Positions 22,834 through 37,000 of a DNA stretch of 64,000 nucleotides are shown piece after piece. A model generated the notes under the pieces. It saw only the letters and a list, made by a program, of their open reading frames with translations, was not told the DNA's origin and ran no database searches. Numbering within the stretch: position 1 is the stretch's first letter; every line of letters starts with the position of its first letter. The DNA lies in contig JAVXUO010003224.1 in assembly GCA_033065855.1 (NCBI GenBank), positions 124,001-188,000 on the forward strand, written 5' to 3'. This stretch comes from Escallonia rubra (Eukaryota > Streptophyta > Magnoliopsida > Escalloniales > Escalloniaceae). The position numbers were made by a program, and so were the translations under genes.

Positions 22834-23410
22834 ATGTCTTTGAAACTACCCCGGATCCAAGGTATTTTGGATATCATGCATTCTACCTATAACAAACCGA
22901 GGCATGCTGGCTTCTCCTTGCGAAAATGGTGTAAAATTCACACTAGCCACCATCGTCCCTGTGGATCCCATAACATACCTTGGAAGACTATGTGTGTTGT
23001 CTTACTATCAAAATTTTTGCATTATAGGAATAATCTCGTGCATCTGAATGAAAACTTTTCTGATGTCAGGGGGCTTATATATGAAGCCTCTACCTTAGCT
23101 CCGAATTACTTATTCTTTATTAACTGTGACGACAGCATCCCAATGGGCAAGACCATTATTATAGGCTGGAAACCACCACCTGAGAATTGGCTAAAACATA
23201 ACACCGATGGGAGCGCCACATGGCGGGAGCGGCGACCCTAATCCGAGACCACGAGGCTAGGTGGATATGAGGGTGCTCTCAACACCTATAGACCATTGAT
23301 AGCCATGCAACAGAATGGTGGGCGGTTCGCAACGGAATGGAACTAGCTTGGAGCAAGGATCTAAAAGGTATAGTTTTGGAACTAGCTTACGAGATAATGG
23401 CATAGTCACA
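22834..23410 (+). pseudogene. LINE ORF2 C-terminal region, RNase H-like
   Basis: The frame 22834-23241 ends with PPPENWLKHNTDGSATW, the usual start of the RNase H domain in plant L1-type elements (N-x-DGS). After a frameshift it reads TLIRDHEARW and ATEWWAVRNGMELAW, equivalent to the A-E-xxA-x-xxGL-xxA block. Not functional. Confidence 0.7.
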
Positions 23411-26185
23411 TTAATGAACTAAAAAGCAAACCCCAGCCCCCTCCCTCCACCCCACCACCCCCCAATTAAAAAATTGGTTCTTGATTGTAGGGCACTACTT
23501 GAGCGCACGTGGCAGGTGCGAACCTTTCATGTTTGTAGAGAAATTAACTTTTGCCCGGACTTTATGGCAAAACGGGTGGGCAATCATCAAAATAAATACT
23601 AAGGTTGGAACCATGCGCCGATTTTTTTGTTATGCATCATGTACTTTGATGCTAGTGGGAAAGTCAATCCACGTTGTGCGCCTCAACTTGACAGTTAAAT
23701 AATACTTTATCATGGTTTCTCCAAAAAAAAAAGGCTATCTGCAAACATCTACGGGCAGAAAAGGTACTCCTTCTAGGTTAAAGGATGTCATAGGTGGAAC
23801 TCTTGCATGACCGGGAAGGGCCACGACACTCGCCAACTTTTGGAATTTTTTTTATATGTACACAAATGCCATTATCTCGTAACATTAATTAATTAGGATT
23901 TAATTTTGTTGTGTTTTTTTACTCTTTATGCCACCGGTCGTCATAGTCTTCTTCTTTATCATACTTTTACTCCATCTTCATTCTTCCAAATTCTATATTT
24001 CAAATCTCCATATTACGTAAAAAATTGAATTGATCAAGGTTAGTTTTTTTTTTTTTTGAAGTTTAAATTCTTTAGTATGTTAACTTATACGTGACTATTG
24101 TACTTGTACAGTTAATAATCACATTAGTAATACATCTAGAGAGTAAGAGTTAAGCTTCTTCATGCAAGATTAACAATTCATTCTTGACTAACCTTATCAA
24201 GTTAAATAAATCAATATAAAAAGTAATATTAAATGATTAGTAGTCAAATTAAGCAATTCTTTTATGTTAGTCATCAACTTTTTATGTCTTTTGCCCCCCC
24301 CCTTATTAGACTTTCTGTATCCGCAACTGAAGGATGTCATGGCAACACATGAAAAAGGTCAGTGTATGGTGTTCCAACTAGCTACCAGTTAGGTGCAGAG
24401 GATCATATGTGATGCAACTACCCATGTCAATGAAAAATTCAATCTTTATCTTTAACGGACAAATGTTGAACTTCACCCCTCAGCCAGATCTCAAGCTCTA
24501 GTAGATTTCAAAACATTAATCCTGACTCTATCATCATAACTACTGCATGTAAGGAATCTATTGCCTCAACGTGGGATGCTCTGAGAGCCGTAGAAACCTG
24601 TCATTGTCTTGGTGAAAGCTGGTACCTTTCTATGGTAACGTATCAATGCATGTCCATATACAATGACTCTTTACCGTAGAAGAATTTGGACAATGGACAT
24701 GTTGATGAGTTTGAACATAATCACTAAATTTAGTATCAATTAGAACTGTTGGTCACGTCTTCTATTTCGTTCTCTTATGCTCATCTCGCCATATGTGTAT
24801 CACTAGATGCTTGATGGTTGGGAAGACCTACATAGGTTTTTTGTTGATAACCTGAAGGGTAAAGTCTTCAGTATAAAGGCTCAAGAGCTGGCCATGTCAC
24901 TTAATATCTACTAATTTTAGATAGAGCATAGTATTTGGACAAAGAGATTTACAAGATTATTCAGAAAGAGTAGCAAGCATTCTGATACACTCATCCAAGT
25001 CATCTTTATCGAGATAAGAATTTTCAGTTGGAAGGAAATCCCAAGTAACTACGCAAACTGCTGGAAGTGCTGTTGGATCTGTGGACTATTTGGGTTTAAA
25101 TTCTTTGTAATGCTTCATATAAGTGAAATGACCTACGACATGCCTTTCTAAACGAGTGTTTGAATCTTTTTGAGCTTCAATGAAAAAGGAAATTCTTTGA
25201 AAAAGATTTCGAGGATGCGTAGATAACTCAGTTCATTGCACCACGTTGCGTGATCACCCTCAATCTCATCGTCTCGCAAAGAGATTTTGGCACCATGTCA
25301 TCGGTAACACATACAATGATCTTGGTTGTCTTGCCCATGTCTTTTGCATCATACTGTCATTACTCTCTGAAGCAGGAAATCTTTAGGTTGTAGAAAGCAG
25401 TGGGCACGTCCCAGTTCCATGAGAGAACCTTCAGGGCAAGACAATTTTTACCTTAAGTTCTTACCAAGCTTCAAAAGTGGTCGCCGGACGTTGAGGTTGT
25501 TAGGTGTCCAAGACCGGATGGTGACACCTTGACTCCGAAAATTGACCAGATGCTATGAACATTGACTCCGAAAATCGAGAGACATGATTGTCTAGTCCTC
25601 TTAGGGTGTCAAGGAGGAAGTTTCTGTAACTGGAGAGGACTTGCTGTAAGAGCTCTAGATGGAGAACAGTAGCTTCTTGGCTGCACAAGCTAATTAGGTT
25701 GTTAAGAGAGATTTGGAGAAGGAACAGGCCTCATTTGGTGAACCTTCAATCCTCCCAAGCGTCGGCGAACCCCCGATTACTCCTCAACGGTAAACCAGCA
25801 AAGACTTTGAGCAAATCATTGACACATCACAATAGAAACCATTAATTGGATGATCATTATACTTGGCTAGATTCACGCCATATTATCGCTGAAAAAAATT
25901 AACGCTTCTTTTAGTGACGAATAACATTAATTTATGCCCCACCGTATTTCCAATCAATCAAAGTTAGCGATAAGTAACAAGATTAAGAGACTCTTTAGGA
26001 CTACAACAAAATATGCAAGAATTCGTACCTATACGGAAACTGACGGCTAAACGAATTGTTAGTCTTTGAATTCATTTTTATTTTACGTGCTGAGGTAAGA
26101 CGTTAGTTAGCTATTGTGATCAATGTATGAAGGATATGACAATCTTTGTTCAATCACGACCAACCAAGTGAACGAATAATCCAAA
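23411..26185. other. Intergenic, unrecognised decayed sequence
   Basis: No open frame longer than about 75 codons. Stretches around 24400-25700 read like fragmented coding DNA in the plus strand, but no family could be named. Homopolymer tracts occur near 24040 and 24293. No RNA genes were seen. Confidence 0.4.
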
Positions 26186-28154
26186 GGTAAATTGCTAAAA
26201 GCCCCTTTTATGGTTTACTCTAAACACGCCTCAACCTTTAATTGTTGCAAATGGCCCCTTTTGGTGTTAATTTGGTTGTATCAAACATAATCTGTAACTG
26301 AATAACTAAAATGACAAATTTACCCCTGAATATTTGTTGTGCCACCATCGTCCCAATCTAGGTCAACCACTACAACCATTAATTCTCCATCCCAGCTCCA
26401 ACCCTAATTGCATAATTTGAGTCCCAACCCCAACCAAAGAGGTGGTTGCATGATAGATTATGGTGGAGTCGGTGAGCTGGGACTTGTTTGAATTCAAATC
26501 TAGAAAGTTTAAGATGAAACGCTTAATTTGAATTTGGACTCCTGCGGCCGCTAAGATGCAGTGGCTATATCCATCGAGTAGCGTTCGCGCTAGAGTGGTG
26601 TGACAATGGGAAATAACGACTGTTGGGATCTTCGGTATGGGTGGTAGGTGTAAAAGAAAACCAAGGGTAGAACATGAGAGGATGGCCTGGATTGGTGGCG
26701 ACGAAGGGAAAGCAGTGGTTAGTAGGGTTTGGTTCTGGATGTTTGGTGGAGAAGAAAAAGGGACATGAAAGGGTTAGAAAAGGAAATTAAGGATGCTAAA
26801 GTCATTGTCACGTATTAATTCACGTAGCACCTTCACTAGCCTACCAAATTGGACGATTTTCTAACACTCCATATAGGCCATTTGCAACAATTCAAAATCA
26901 GGTGTGCTTACTCGCCTCTTGTCACCAACCGAAGATACGTCCACCACCGCCGGTTCTTTGGCGAGTGGTGGCTTTGGATGTCTGCTTTTTCCCTTTAATA
27001 GAGTCTTTTGGTGCTCTTCACGCCCTTGGGGAGCTGCGGCTGGCTGTTGCGCCTGGGATTGCGGTATGCATTTGGGTGGCATGGGTTGGGGCTGTGGTTC
27101 AGACTGATGATGGGGTTGCTAGTGGTGGTAGCGGTTTGGTTGCCTCGTCTCTTATTTGGGTTTCAGTCTAGGATGGGTTAGGCTTGCCTCCTGTTTTGGG
27201 GTCGAATTTCGTGGTGGTTCACAGTGGGTTGGGCAGGGGGTGCTGTGGGTGTCGTGGGTCGTGGTGGTGGTAGATAGGGTGGCAGATGGAGGTTTTCTTC
27301 TTGCTAGGGGTCCTTCTTCTTTTTCTTCCCTTTCCCCTCCCCCCTCTTTCGGTTCCTTGTAGGTTGGATGGCATTGGTGGGCAACTCTGTGTGACGCCGG
27401 CGTGGGGAGTCGTTGGTTGGAATTGGTGGTCTGTGGGGGTGGATGGTTGTAGGTGGGGTTGTGGCTTGAGGGTGGTAATTGGCGACGAGGGTGGTCGGCA
27501 ATGGCTGTGGTGGTTCTTGGCAACCGGTGGTGGGGGTAGTTGTGGTTTACGGAGGAACGATGACCGGCGATGGCGCCGATACCAAGCTTGGCAGCCAGTA
27601 GCGTGGGGCGGTGCAAGGTGGCGCGCGATCGTGGGGCTCGGGGAGGCACTTGCTGTGCATGGTTGACAGCTGTGTAGTTTGGGCACCTGGGCTTGCTTCG
27701 TTGACTTTTTTTTGCGTGTTCTTTGGTTTTTGGCTTATCTTTTGGGTTTTGTCATTTTTTTTTTAGGTTTTTTTGTCTTCTCTCTAGTCGTGGGTTCACC
27801 TTCGGGACATGGTTGTTGTCTCTTGTATATAGTTAGTGTCTTGACTTGGGTAAAGGTGTACTAATCTTTAATGCAGGTAATCTTCTGTGGAGGTTCTTTG
27901 GTGATAAAGTCGTTCTTGGTTTAGCCGCTCTCAAATATTCAAGGACTCCTGGCTATGTGCCGGTCCTTGTCGGTGGTTACATTGCAGGGGATGCAGTCAA
28001 CCGTTATTTTTTCTTTTATTGTACTCTATCTTGTACTACTTGCTTATTAATGATATGATTGGTAGGATTTTTACCTACAGTAAAATATAAAAAAAAAATC
28101 AGGTGTGCTTTTGCAAATTCGCCAAACAAAAAGGGATTATTCTGCAATTTCTCC
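26186..28154. mobile_element. Old MULE-like element with degenerate terminal inverted repeats
   Basis: The left end (from 26186, GGTAAATTGCTAAAAGCCCC, then TTGTTGCAAATGGCC) resembles the complement of the right end (to 28154: GGAGAAATTGC, then TTGTTGCAAATGGCC). The right repeat is now cut in two by the retroelement at 26910-28094. No clean 9-bp duplication remains. The TIR style (AAATTGC, TTGCAAA, GGCC) recalls the intact MULE at 18864. Confidence 0.5.
26910..28094 (+). mobile_element. Poly-A retroelement (5'-truncated LINE or SINE-like) with 16-bp target duplication
   Basis: AAAATCAGGTGTGCTT occurs at 26894-26909 and again at 28095-28110. The right copy follows a poly-A stretch (AAAATATAAAAAAAA). 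This is the signature of target-primed reverse transcription. The 1185-bp interior has a GT-rich 5' part and a T-rich 3' part ending TTAATGATATGATTGG before the tail, like plant LINE 3' ends. Its short open frames show no known domain. Confidence 0.8.
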
Positions 28155-28519
28155 GTAATTCATGAGCTTTGAGTCTCTTGGTGAATACGTTAACAAAATT
28201 GGATGGTCATGGACCACTAGTACCATCGATCTAGGGTCATTGGATACATAGTAAAATAACCTTCTCCGTCATGTAGCTCATCTTACGATCACATCAGATC
28301 CTTTGATTCACATTTTAAAAGGTCGGAACCAATAATCCAGCAATATACACTAGAACTGATGGGAAGAAAGTACTCTTAGTAGTCACAAATCGTCGCTGCC
28401 AATAATAGTTGTACACTACATAATTGCCCATTTTGCCTCCTCGACTGCATGTACTTTCACATGCATAGTGTGCTCTCCTATTATTATGAATGAATAAATA
28501 GTGAGGACATGTAAGCTTT
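28155..28519. other. Intergenic, nothing recognised
   Basis: AT-rich; no open frame, repeat boundary or RNA gene was seen. Confidence 0.4.
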
Positions 28520-28818
28520 GGCCCGTACGCTTACAATATTTGTTTTCTGTTTTTAGCAATGATGATGAAAAAGATTCTTTTATTACGTACTTTAATTATT
28601 TTATGTTTTTGTTTTGGATAAAATTACTTAAATAGTAACAAAAAACTGAAAACACCTCCAAGGTGTTTTCAGTTTTTTTCACTCAAACTTAACCCAATAA
28701 AAAAAAATAACTAAATTTTTTTTGATGAAAATGATAAAAGTACAAGAACGGATTTTCAAACTGAATATGAAAATTATGAAAATGAAAACAGAAAATAAAT
28801 ATTGTAACATACGGGGCC
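28520..28818. mobile_element. Fold-back MITE, 299 bp
   Basis: The two halves are inverted copies. The left GGCCCGTACGCTTACAATAT pairs with a right end whose complement is GGCCCCGTATGTTACAATAT. At the centre is a near-perfect hairpin, AAAACTGAAAACACCT-CCA-AGGTGTTTTCAGTTTT. TTT flanks both ends and may be a 3-bp duplication. No coding capacity. Superfamily not certain, perhaps PIF/Harbinger-like. Confidence 0.7.
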
Positions 28819-30415
28819 TTTACTTCTTAAGTTGTGCACCTCGGGAAAAGCGCATATAAGTCATGTCACAGAGCAGGTGAATAGGCTGCTTAGCTACATA
28901 CATCCTAACTCACTCCTTGCAAATCTTAGCTTGGAGCTTGCAGATGCATTAAAAAAAAAAAGATATAAACATGGGGCAAAAATTGGGATATCCAGAATGT
29001 GAAGGATCAGAGAAACAAACGGGTCAACAAAGAACTAGAGAGTAGAGGGGAATTTCAGCGTAAAGTAGTTGGCCACATTGAACTCCTCTATCTGTGCTCT
29101 CTACACGATGAATTTCAGGCCTGCACCTGCAACTAAGACACCCTGATCATACCACGTTTCGCAGTTCAGAAGAAAGCTACTTGAAAAAAACAGTTTTAAA
29201 TGCAACGGACGGAAGAAATATACTTGGAAAAAAGGTGTATCTGTCACTATGTTTTCCCAATGGACATAAATTTCTGTAGGGGTCAGTAGTTTCTATTGGT
29301 AAAGTCCCCCCCAATTCTCCATAAAAGTTAGACCCCCCACGCCACCCACCTCAAACCGGGTGTCAGAAGGAAAAACTCTTACCTCCATCCGTCGAGTAGG
29401 GCTAGATTGGGTTGGTTTAACTTAGATTTTCACGCAAAAGTATGATAACCTTGGATTGGCCACAAAACTCATACCTGAGATAATTTTTTTGTATTCATGA
29501 ACTTGGTAACAAGGTCAAAAGGGTGAATAAGTTCCGTAATTTAGAAGTGATCAAAGGTCCAACGAAGTTAAAATTGTATTTTAAAGTTTAGCTACAAAAG
29601 TTTCACAGAAAAGAGGACGTTCCAAATTGTGACTAACGGCACGAGTCTATAAGACTATCCTATAATGTTTCATTTTGCTATATAATACTCTCGTTCTTTT
29701 TTTTATTGTCATTAACTTTTTTGGATTTTATGTGTTTTCACGCAGAACGAACTATCTTATCTGTCTCTTAAAAAGTATTTAAAATTTAACTCGGTTTTAA
29801 TAAGGCTGGTCCGACCCTCGTGGATTTGACCCTAACCCAACCCAACATTTATTACAAAAGTTAGGGCTGAGTCAAGTTGGAGTAGGTTCGATTTTGATTC
29901 CACTCATATCTAAAATCTTAGCTGGACTGAACGGGTTGGAAGGGTCAAGTAACCTATGGAAAGGCCTAAATAAATCAAATAAACACGACCATAAGAGAAA
30001 CGAAACTATATACAACCTTTAGAGAAGGGACGCCATGTTTTGTTAAGCAGCTTATGTACCGCGTCTAGGTCCTTTTAGATCTCCTTGATGTGGACACAAG
30101 CTCATCTATAACAAGTTTGTTAAAGGCACGCAGTTTTTGCTCGAGCTCTGTTAAAAGTGTAAAGCCTTTAACAAAATCATTTGTCACCTCCTTAAGACCC
30201 TAGGAGAAATGGACAAAATAGAAACATACTTTTACATGTTGGCCTAACAATGATGACATACATCATAACGCTAAGAGGGTGCTTAACATGCCTGCTCCTG
30301 AAAATGTGCAGCCCCAATGCAACTGACCCCTAGTTCGCTTTGACCTTTACTCCACGAGTTTTCCTTCAATTGTCCTTCCACCTGCCATCGTCCACGTTAA
30401 GTCACTCACTTCCTC
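28819..30415. other. Intergenic DNA upstream of the GDSL gene
   Basis: About 1.6 kb without a convincing open frame. Mostly AT-rich single-copy-looking sequence; the last few hundred bases should hold the promoter of the GDSL gene. Confidence 0.4.
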
Positions 30416-30419
30416 TCTC

Positions 30420-30429
30420 TATTTATATC
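30420..30429 (+). promoter_or_regulatory. Possible TATA box of the GDSL gene
   Basis: TATTTATATC lies about 40 bp before the ATG at 30468, after a CT-rich stretch. It would leave a 5' UTR of only about 10-20 nt, so it is a weak candidate. Confidence 0.3.
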
Positions 30430-30467
30430 TCTTCTGGTGAGTTTCAGGGTTTAAAAGAGGAAAAGAA

Positions 30468-32696
<2,229 letters not shown>

Positions 32697-33446
32697 AGGA
32701 TATTTCTCTCACAGTTAGAAATGATTCACTATTTTCCACTCCTTTCTTCTACTGATAGATGATTGTCGAATTCGGTTTGGTCAGCTCTGGCTGTTAGCTA
32801 GTTAAGTTCTGAATGTTATGCATGTATAACCTCTTTAGTTATGAAGAGGGTCAAATTAAGCTCAATGAAGAAGTTTGTTTGCTTTCATCCTTGTATCAAT
32901 AGAAATATTAGGGTTAGACTATTTCTAGTTCACTCTATTCAAATCTGCCATAGATGACCCAATATGAAGTTACATGCAGTTATGGCGCCGTACAGATGTT
33001 TTACAAGATATATTCAACATCACCAAGTGGACGTATTCAAACTTCTAATTAAGTGCTTTGCTAAATAAAATAAAAAAAATGCTTCTTTAAAAGAACACAA
33101 ATTTTTCATTCTTCAAATCCTTTGCTCCAAAATTAATTGATTAACAAAGAGTAACAGTTGACAGTACTTCATATCTCTTGCTTCATGACTGATTGTGGAT
33201 TGCTTCTCTACCACTTAGAGAACGTAAAGCTGTTTCACCAGTAAATTACCTATCATCAACGTATCACTAGATGCCTACCCGGAAATTCATTAGAAAGATC
33301 GTAGTGTTATTAGAAAGATCTTACTGCTGTCAACAACTAATATACATGTTTTATAAGAAATAGAATACGGATGCCAGTACAGAATACAAAGGAAAATATT
33401 GACAATAAAACTAGGTTTACCTCAATGAGTGATGCATCAGACATCT
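32697..33446. other. Convergent intergenic spacer, GDSL to UPL7
   Basis: About 750 bp between two stop codons on opposite strands. It must hold both 3' UTRs and polyadenylation signals. No repeats or open frames of note were seen. Confidence 0.6.
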
Positions 33447-34016
33447 CTAAGAAAGTTCAAATCCTGCGTTAGAATTGATGGCATATAGAAGCTTTGCTCT
33501 CAGAGTGCCTGAACGCTTGTAGGTTGGAAGCTGCATTTATCGAACAGGACCAAGGAGAGAAAAAAAGGAAAAAGAGAAACAGACACTAATTAGAAACCAG
33601 AAATGACCTGTGCTTTGCTATTTTTCATTGACAACCAAGTGGGTTAATATTTCTGCAAATAGCACTCTCTTATGTTTTAAGTAAAAAAGCAATCTAAGTA
33701 GACCTTGAGAGTATTGTAGCATGTTGAAGCTGATGGAAGCCGATCAACATCCTGTCCTCCAAATGTTGCCCAAAGAGGGACATCACATGCAACCTATACA
33801 AGTTGAAATTTATACTTCACTCCATTGTTTGAGAAATACCCAATAAGCACTTGCTCCCAGTTTCTAAGAGGAAAAAGAAGGGGTTGCGGGGGTTTGAGGG
33901 AGGAAGAGTTTAAGCCTATGAACCAATTTCAGTTGATAGTTATGCCGATGTAACAAAAATAGGATATCATATATCAAGACATAACTATGACAACATATGT
34001 ATGCATGGAGGGGGGG

Positions 34017-34078
<62 letters not shown>

Positions 34079-37000
34079 AAGGAGGGAGATTATCTTTCAA
34101 ATTATCAGCAAATCAAAGAGTAACTTAACCCCCAATATCTAAATGAGAAGTTATTTGCCCATAGAGAACTCAACGGACAAGCCTATCAAGTCCGAGTGTC
34201 AACAGCCGCCTGCCTTCACTAGTGATAACATGACTGCCCATGCCCAACAGTGCATATCACCAACACACTCACCACCAATGCACTCTACATATCTTTGCAC
34301 GTCACTGCCTAGCAGAGAGCATGTCTCACGTTTCAAGACTTCTGAAAGAAGGAAAATACATGAATGTGCCTTTTGTGCTCAATTGAACAAGTATTTGTTG
34401 TCTGTATAAGAATTCCTATGTAGCACTAGAAGTGAATTCACTTTGTAACATAAGGAATTTTTAATTGTGAATGCTAAAGCGTGGGTGATGTCCGCATCTG
34501 TTGGTTTGGTTTTTGTCGAAGTGTAGCATGGCAAAGCAACCGCCTTTCCGATACTCATAGCCAGTGTCTTGCACGTTGTATCTTGCAGACAAAGTTTTAA
34601 TATTCCGCTGTAATGCTGATTTCTATAGCATAAGGTAGGATTAGGGTGTGACATAAGCTTTAATAGGGTATGACATTCTCAGAATTGTTTGATTCACACA
34701 AGTATTACTACATGAAATAAAAAAATAAGATACACAACAATACAACTTATACTACTTATAAAGGGAACACCCATTTTGGTGTAACACCTCTGTTGGTGTT
34801 ACATAACTACCTATCTGAATGGTGTTGTACAACTTTTTTAAAAAGTGACACAAAGTAGAAATTTTGAATAGTAATAACTAACTATAAGGACATGTTTGGT
34901 TTTCACAATTTAAAGTTCATTAAAACAAAGTAGTTAAAATAAATTCTAAAGGCCAAGCTTGATATTACATAAATATTATATTGCTAACTTCCTTTTTTGT
35001 TTATGCATCGCGTGTGCCACGGTAACTAGTAACTATAAACGAAGGAGAAGTATTACATCTCTTAAATAAAGAACCAAAGGTTTCTTTTTATTCCTACACT
35101 CAGGAGGAAGCCGTAGGCGAGGAAGCCGTAGGCGAGAGAGAGTATACTGCCACAGCTGTAAGTACTTCACACGATAGACTATTGAAGGAGAGCTCAACAA
35201 AGAAAGCCGCATGCCAGAGAGAGTATTGAGAAATAACCTAATGTTGGCTGGGAACTAAACCACATTCTTGTATAAAATCTTGAAAGGGCCTGCTCGCCTA
35301 GTACGAATTGGTCTTGGGACAAATACTATACGTGATACCTGAAAAGGCTGATTCAACTTAGCATAACAGCGGGCATTTGAATTCACCTGCATGTTTGGCC
35401 CACTCTTAAAGGAATGTCTGGCCACATGAGGGGTGATGTGACAAATACGATGTCCTTCATTGGAGAAGTTAAGCGTTGTGATTCAGTATCCGGCATTGTA
35501 GGCATCTCCAAACAAGAAAGGGATGGGGGTGGAGGGGGCCTCTTTAGACAATCAAGTATATTTGAGTATAATGCTAGATCACGAACATGTTGTGTAATTG
35601 TATATTTCTGGTTCAGCATGCGAGCCTTGTAAAGTAAAGAAGTATATTCTAAAACCTCATCGAATTATATCCCATATTTCAGTGCATCAGTATCACATAT
35701 TCAGCTTTAATTGCTGAAATTAAAAAAGGAAATCGTTCCGTTCCAGAACTTAAGCACGTTGTAAATGAAGTTATTAATGTTGCCGTTTGCGTTCTTGGGT
35801 AAATTCACTTTACACTCCCACTGCAGAGAATACTCAAATTATTGATCTACGCCACAAAATTAAAAGTGCTTAAACTTGTTAACAAAAATAGCCAGAAACT
35901 AATAGTAATGTCTTGCAATCTCTCTGGGTCACTTCTTTAAAAGAATCTAAAGGGTGGTGAGAGTTATCATGGCAGTATCTTTTCTTGACCTTAAATGATC
36001 ATTTTTACCTTGGAAACCTCCAATCTGAGAGTCGAGTAGGACTGTAACCCTAGTCAGTTATGTGAAGGTCAAATAGGAGATTTTGAACGAATCAAATTTC
36101 TTCCTCTTTTTTTTTTGTTTTTTGATAAGTGATTTTGGAGGAACATTAATATTTCGTCCCTAAAACAGTAGGTACAGGTTGCGCTGTTGAAGCAAATATC
36201 TGAGCCTGCTTGAAGAGCCTAAGAGAGGCATTCTTGGTCCCTGCTCCTCCAATCTGCAGAGCGAGGTACTATTTATGGGTGGATTAGAGGAAGACGGCTT
36301 TGCAAAGAGACGATCTGCTTCAATTTATTCATTAATTTATTCTATCAAGCCAATCATTGCAAGATTAGGGAGCACTCTAAAAATGTCTAGTGTTGATTAA
36401 AGGTTTCCGAAGTAATATACCACAGACCAGGGTTTTGGAACCCTATGGATATCGAAGTGATCAAAAAAGAAGAAAATTAAGACAAGGAAATGTGGTAAAT
36501 ATGCAACAGCACATAAAGACTGCAGGAAGCATTTCATTTGGTGGCCACAAACAGCCGCCTTAGGGCACATTATAGTGCCCAAAGAGGCATGTCTGTTCAC
36601 TACTAACATGTGTATCACTTGACATAACGTTGTCAGGAAATATCTCCTCCTTTACATTGACAACTGCTACATGGTAACTGCAACTAAATTTCATGAATTT
36701 CATCCGTTGGGGGCACCCACTTCCTCCCTCCCTATCCTGGGTTGTTGGGATAGGTGAGCAGGACCAACATTAGTACAACTATCTATATGAATTCCAAAAT
36801 TTGTATTGCAAGGTATAAAAATATAAGCGAAAATGAATTTGCTATTACCTCGTTCGCCACGGAAGAAGAAGGTTTGAAGAAGATACCTTGTGAATAGTAA
36901 ACGTTGGCTGCAAGTGCTTGAATCCAAGTAAAGGAGCTCGGGAGCAACTAGTCACAAACTTAAGAAGCATACACCTCTCTATTGGTTCAAATCCTGCAAG

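Larger units (their letters stand above)
16270..23410 (+). mobile_element. Decayed LINE (plant L1 type), near full length, split by a MULE
   Basis: The order is that of a plant L1 element: ORF1 RNA-binding protein (about 16290-17250), linker, ORF2 endonuclease (from 18548), reverse transcriptase (about 20795-21960) and a C-terminal RNase H-like region (about 23150-23400). Every part carries stops and frameshifts. The endonuclease is interrupted at 18864-19990 by an unrelated TIR element. Target duplications of the LINE itself were not found. Confidence 0.8.

Noticed and set aside
24330..25700. Possible copia-like gag remnant (TACKESIASTWDAL-like wording)
   Set aside because: Too many stops and no second supporting motif; it could be chance.
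27152..27686. Overlapping frames of 126-165 codons on both strands at 27.2-27.7 kb
   Set aside because: They lie in a GT/GC-rich part of the poly-A retroelement and are low in complexity; no protein family was recognised.
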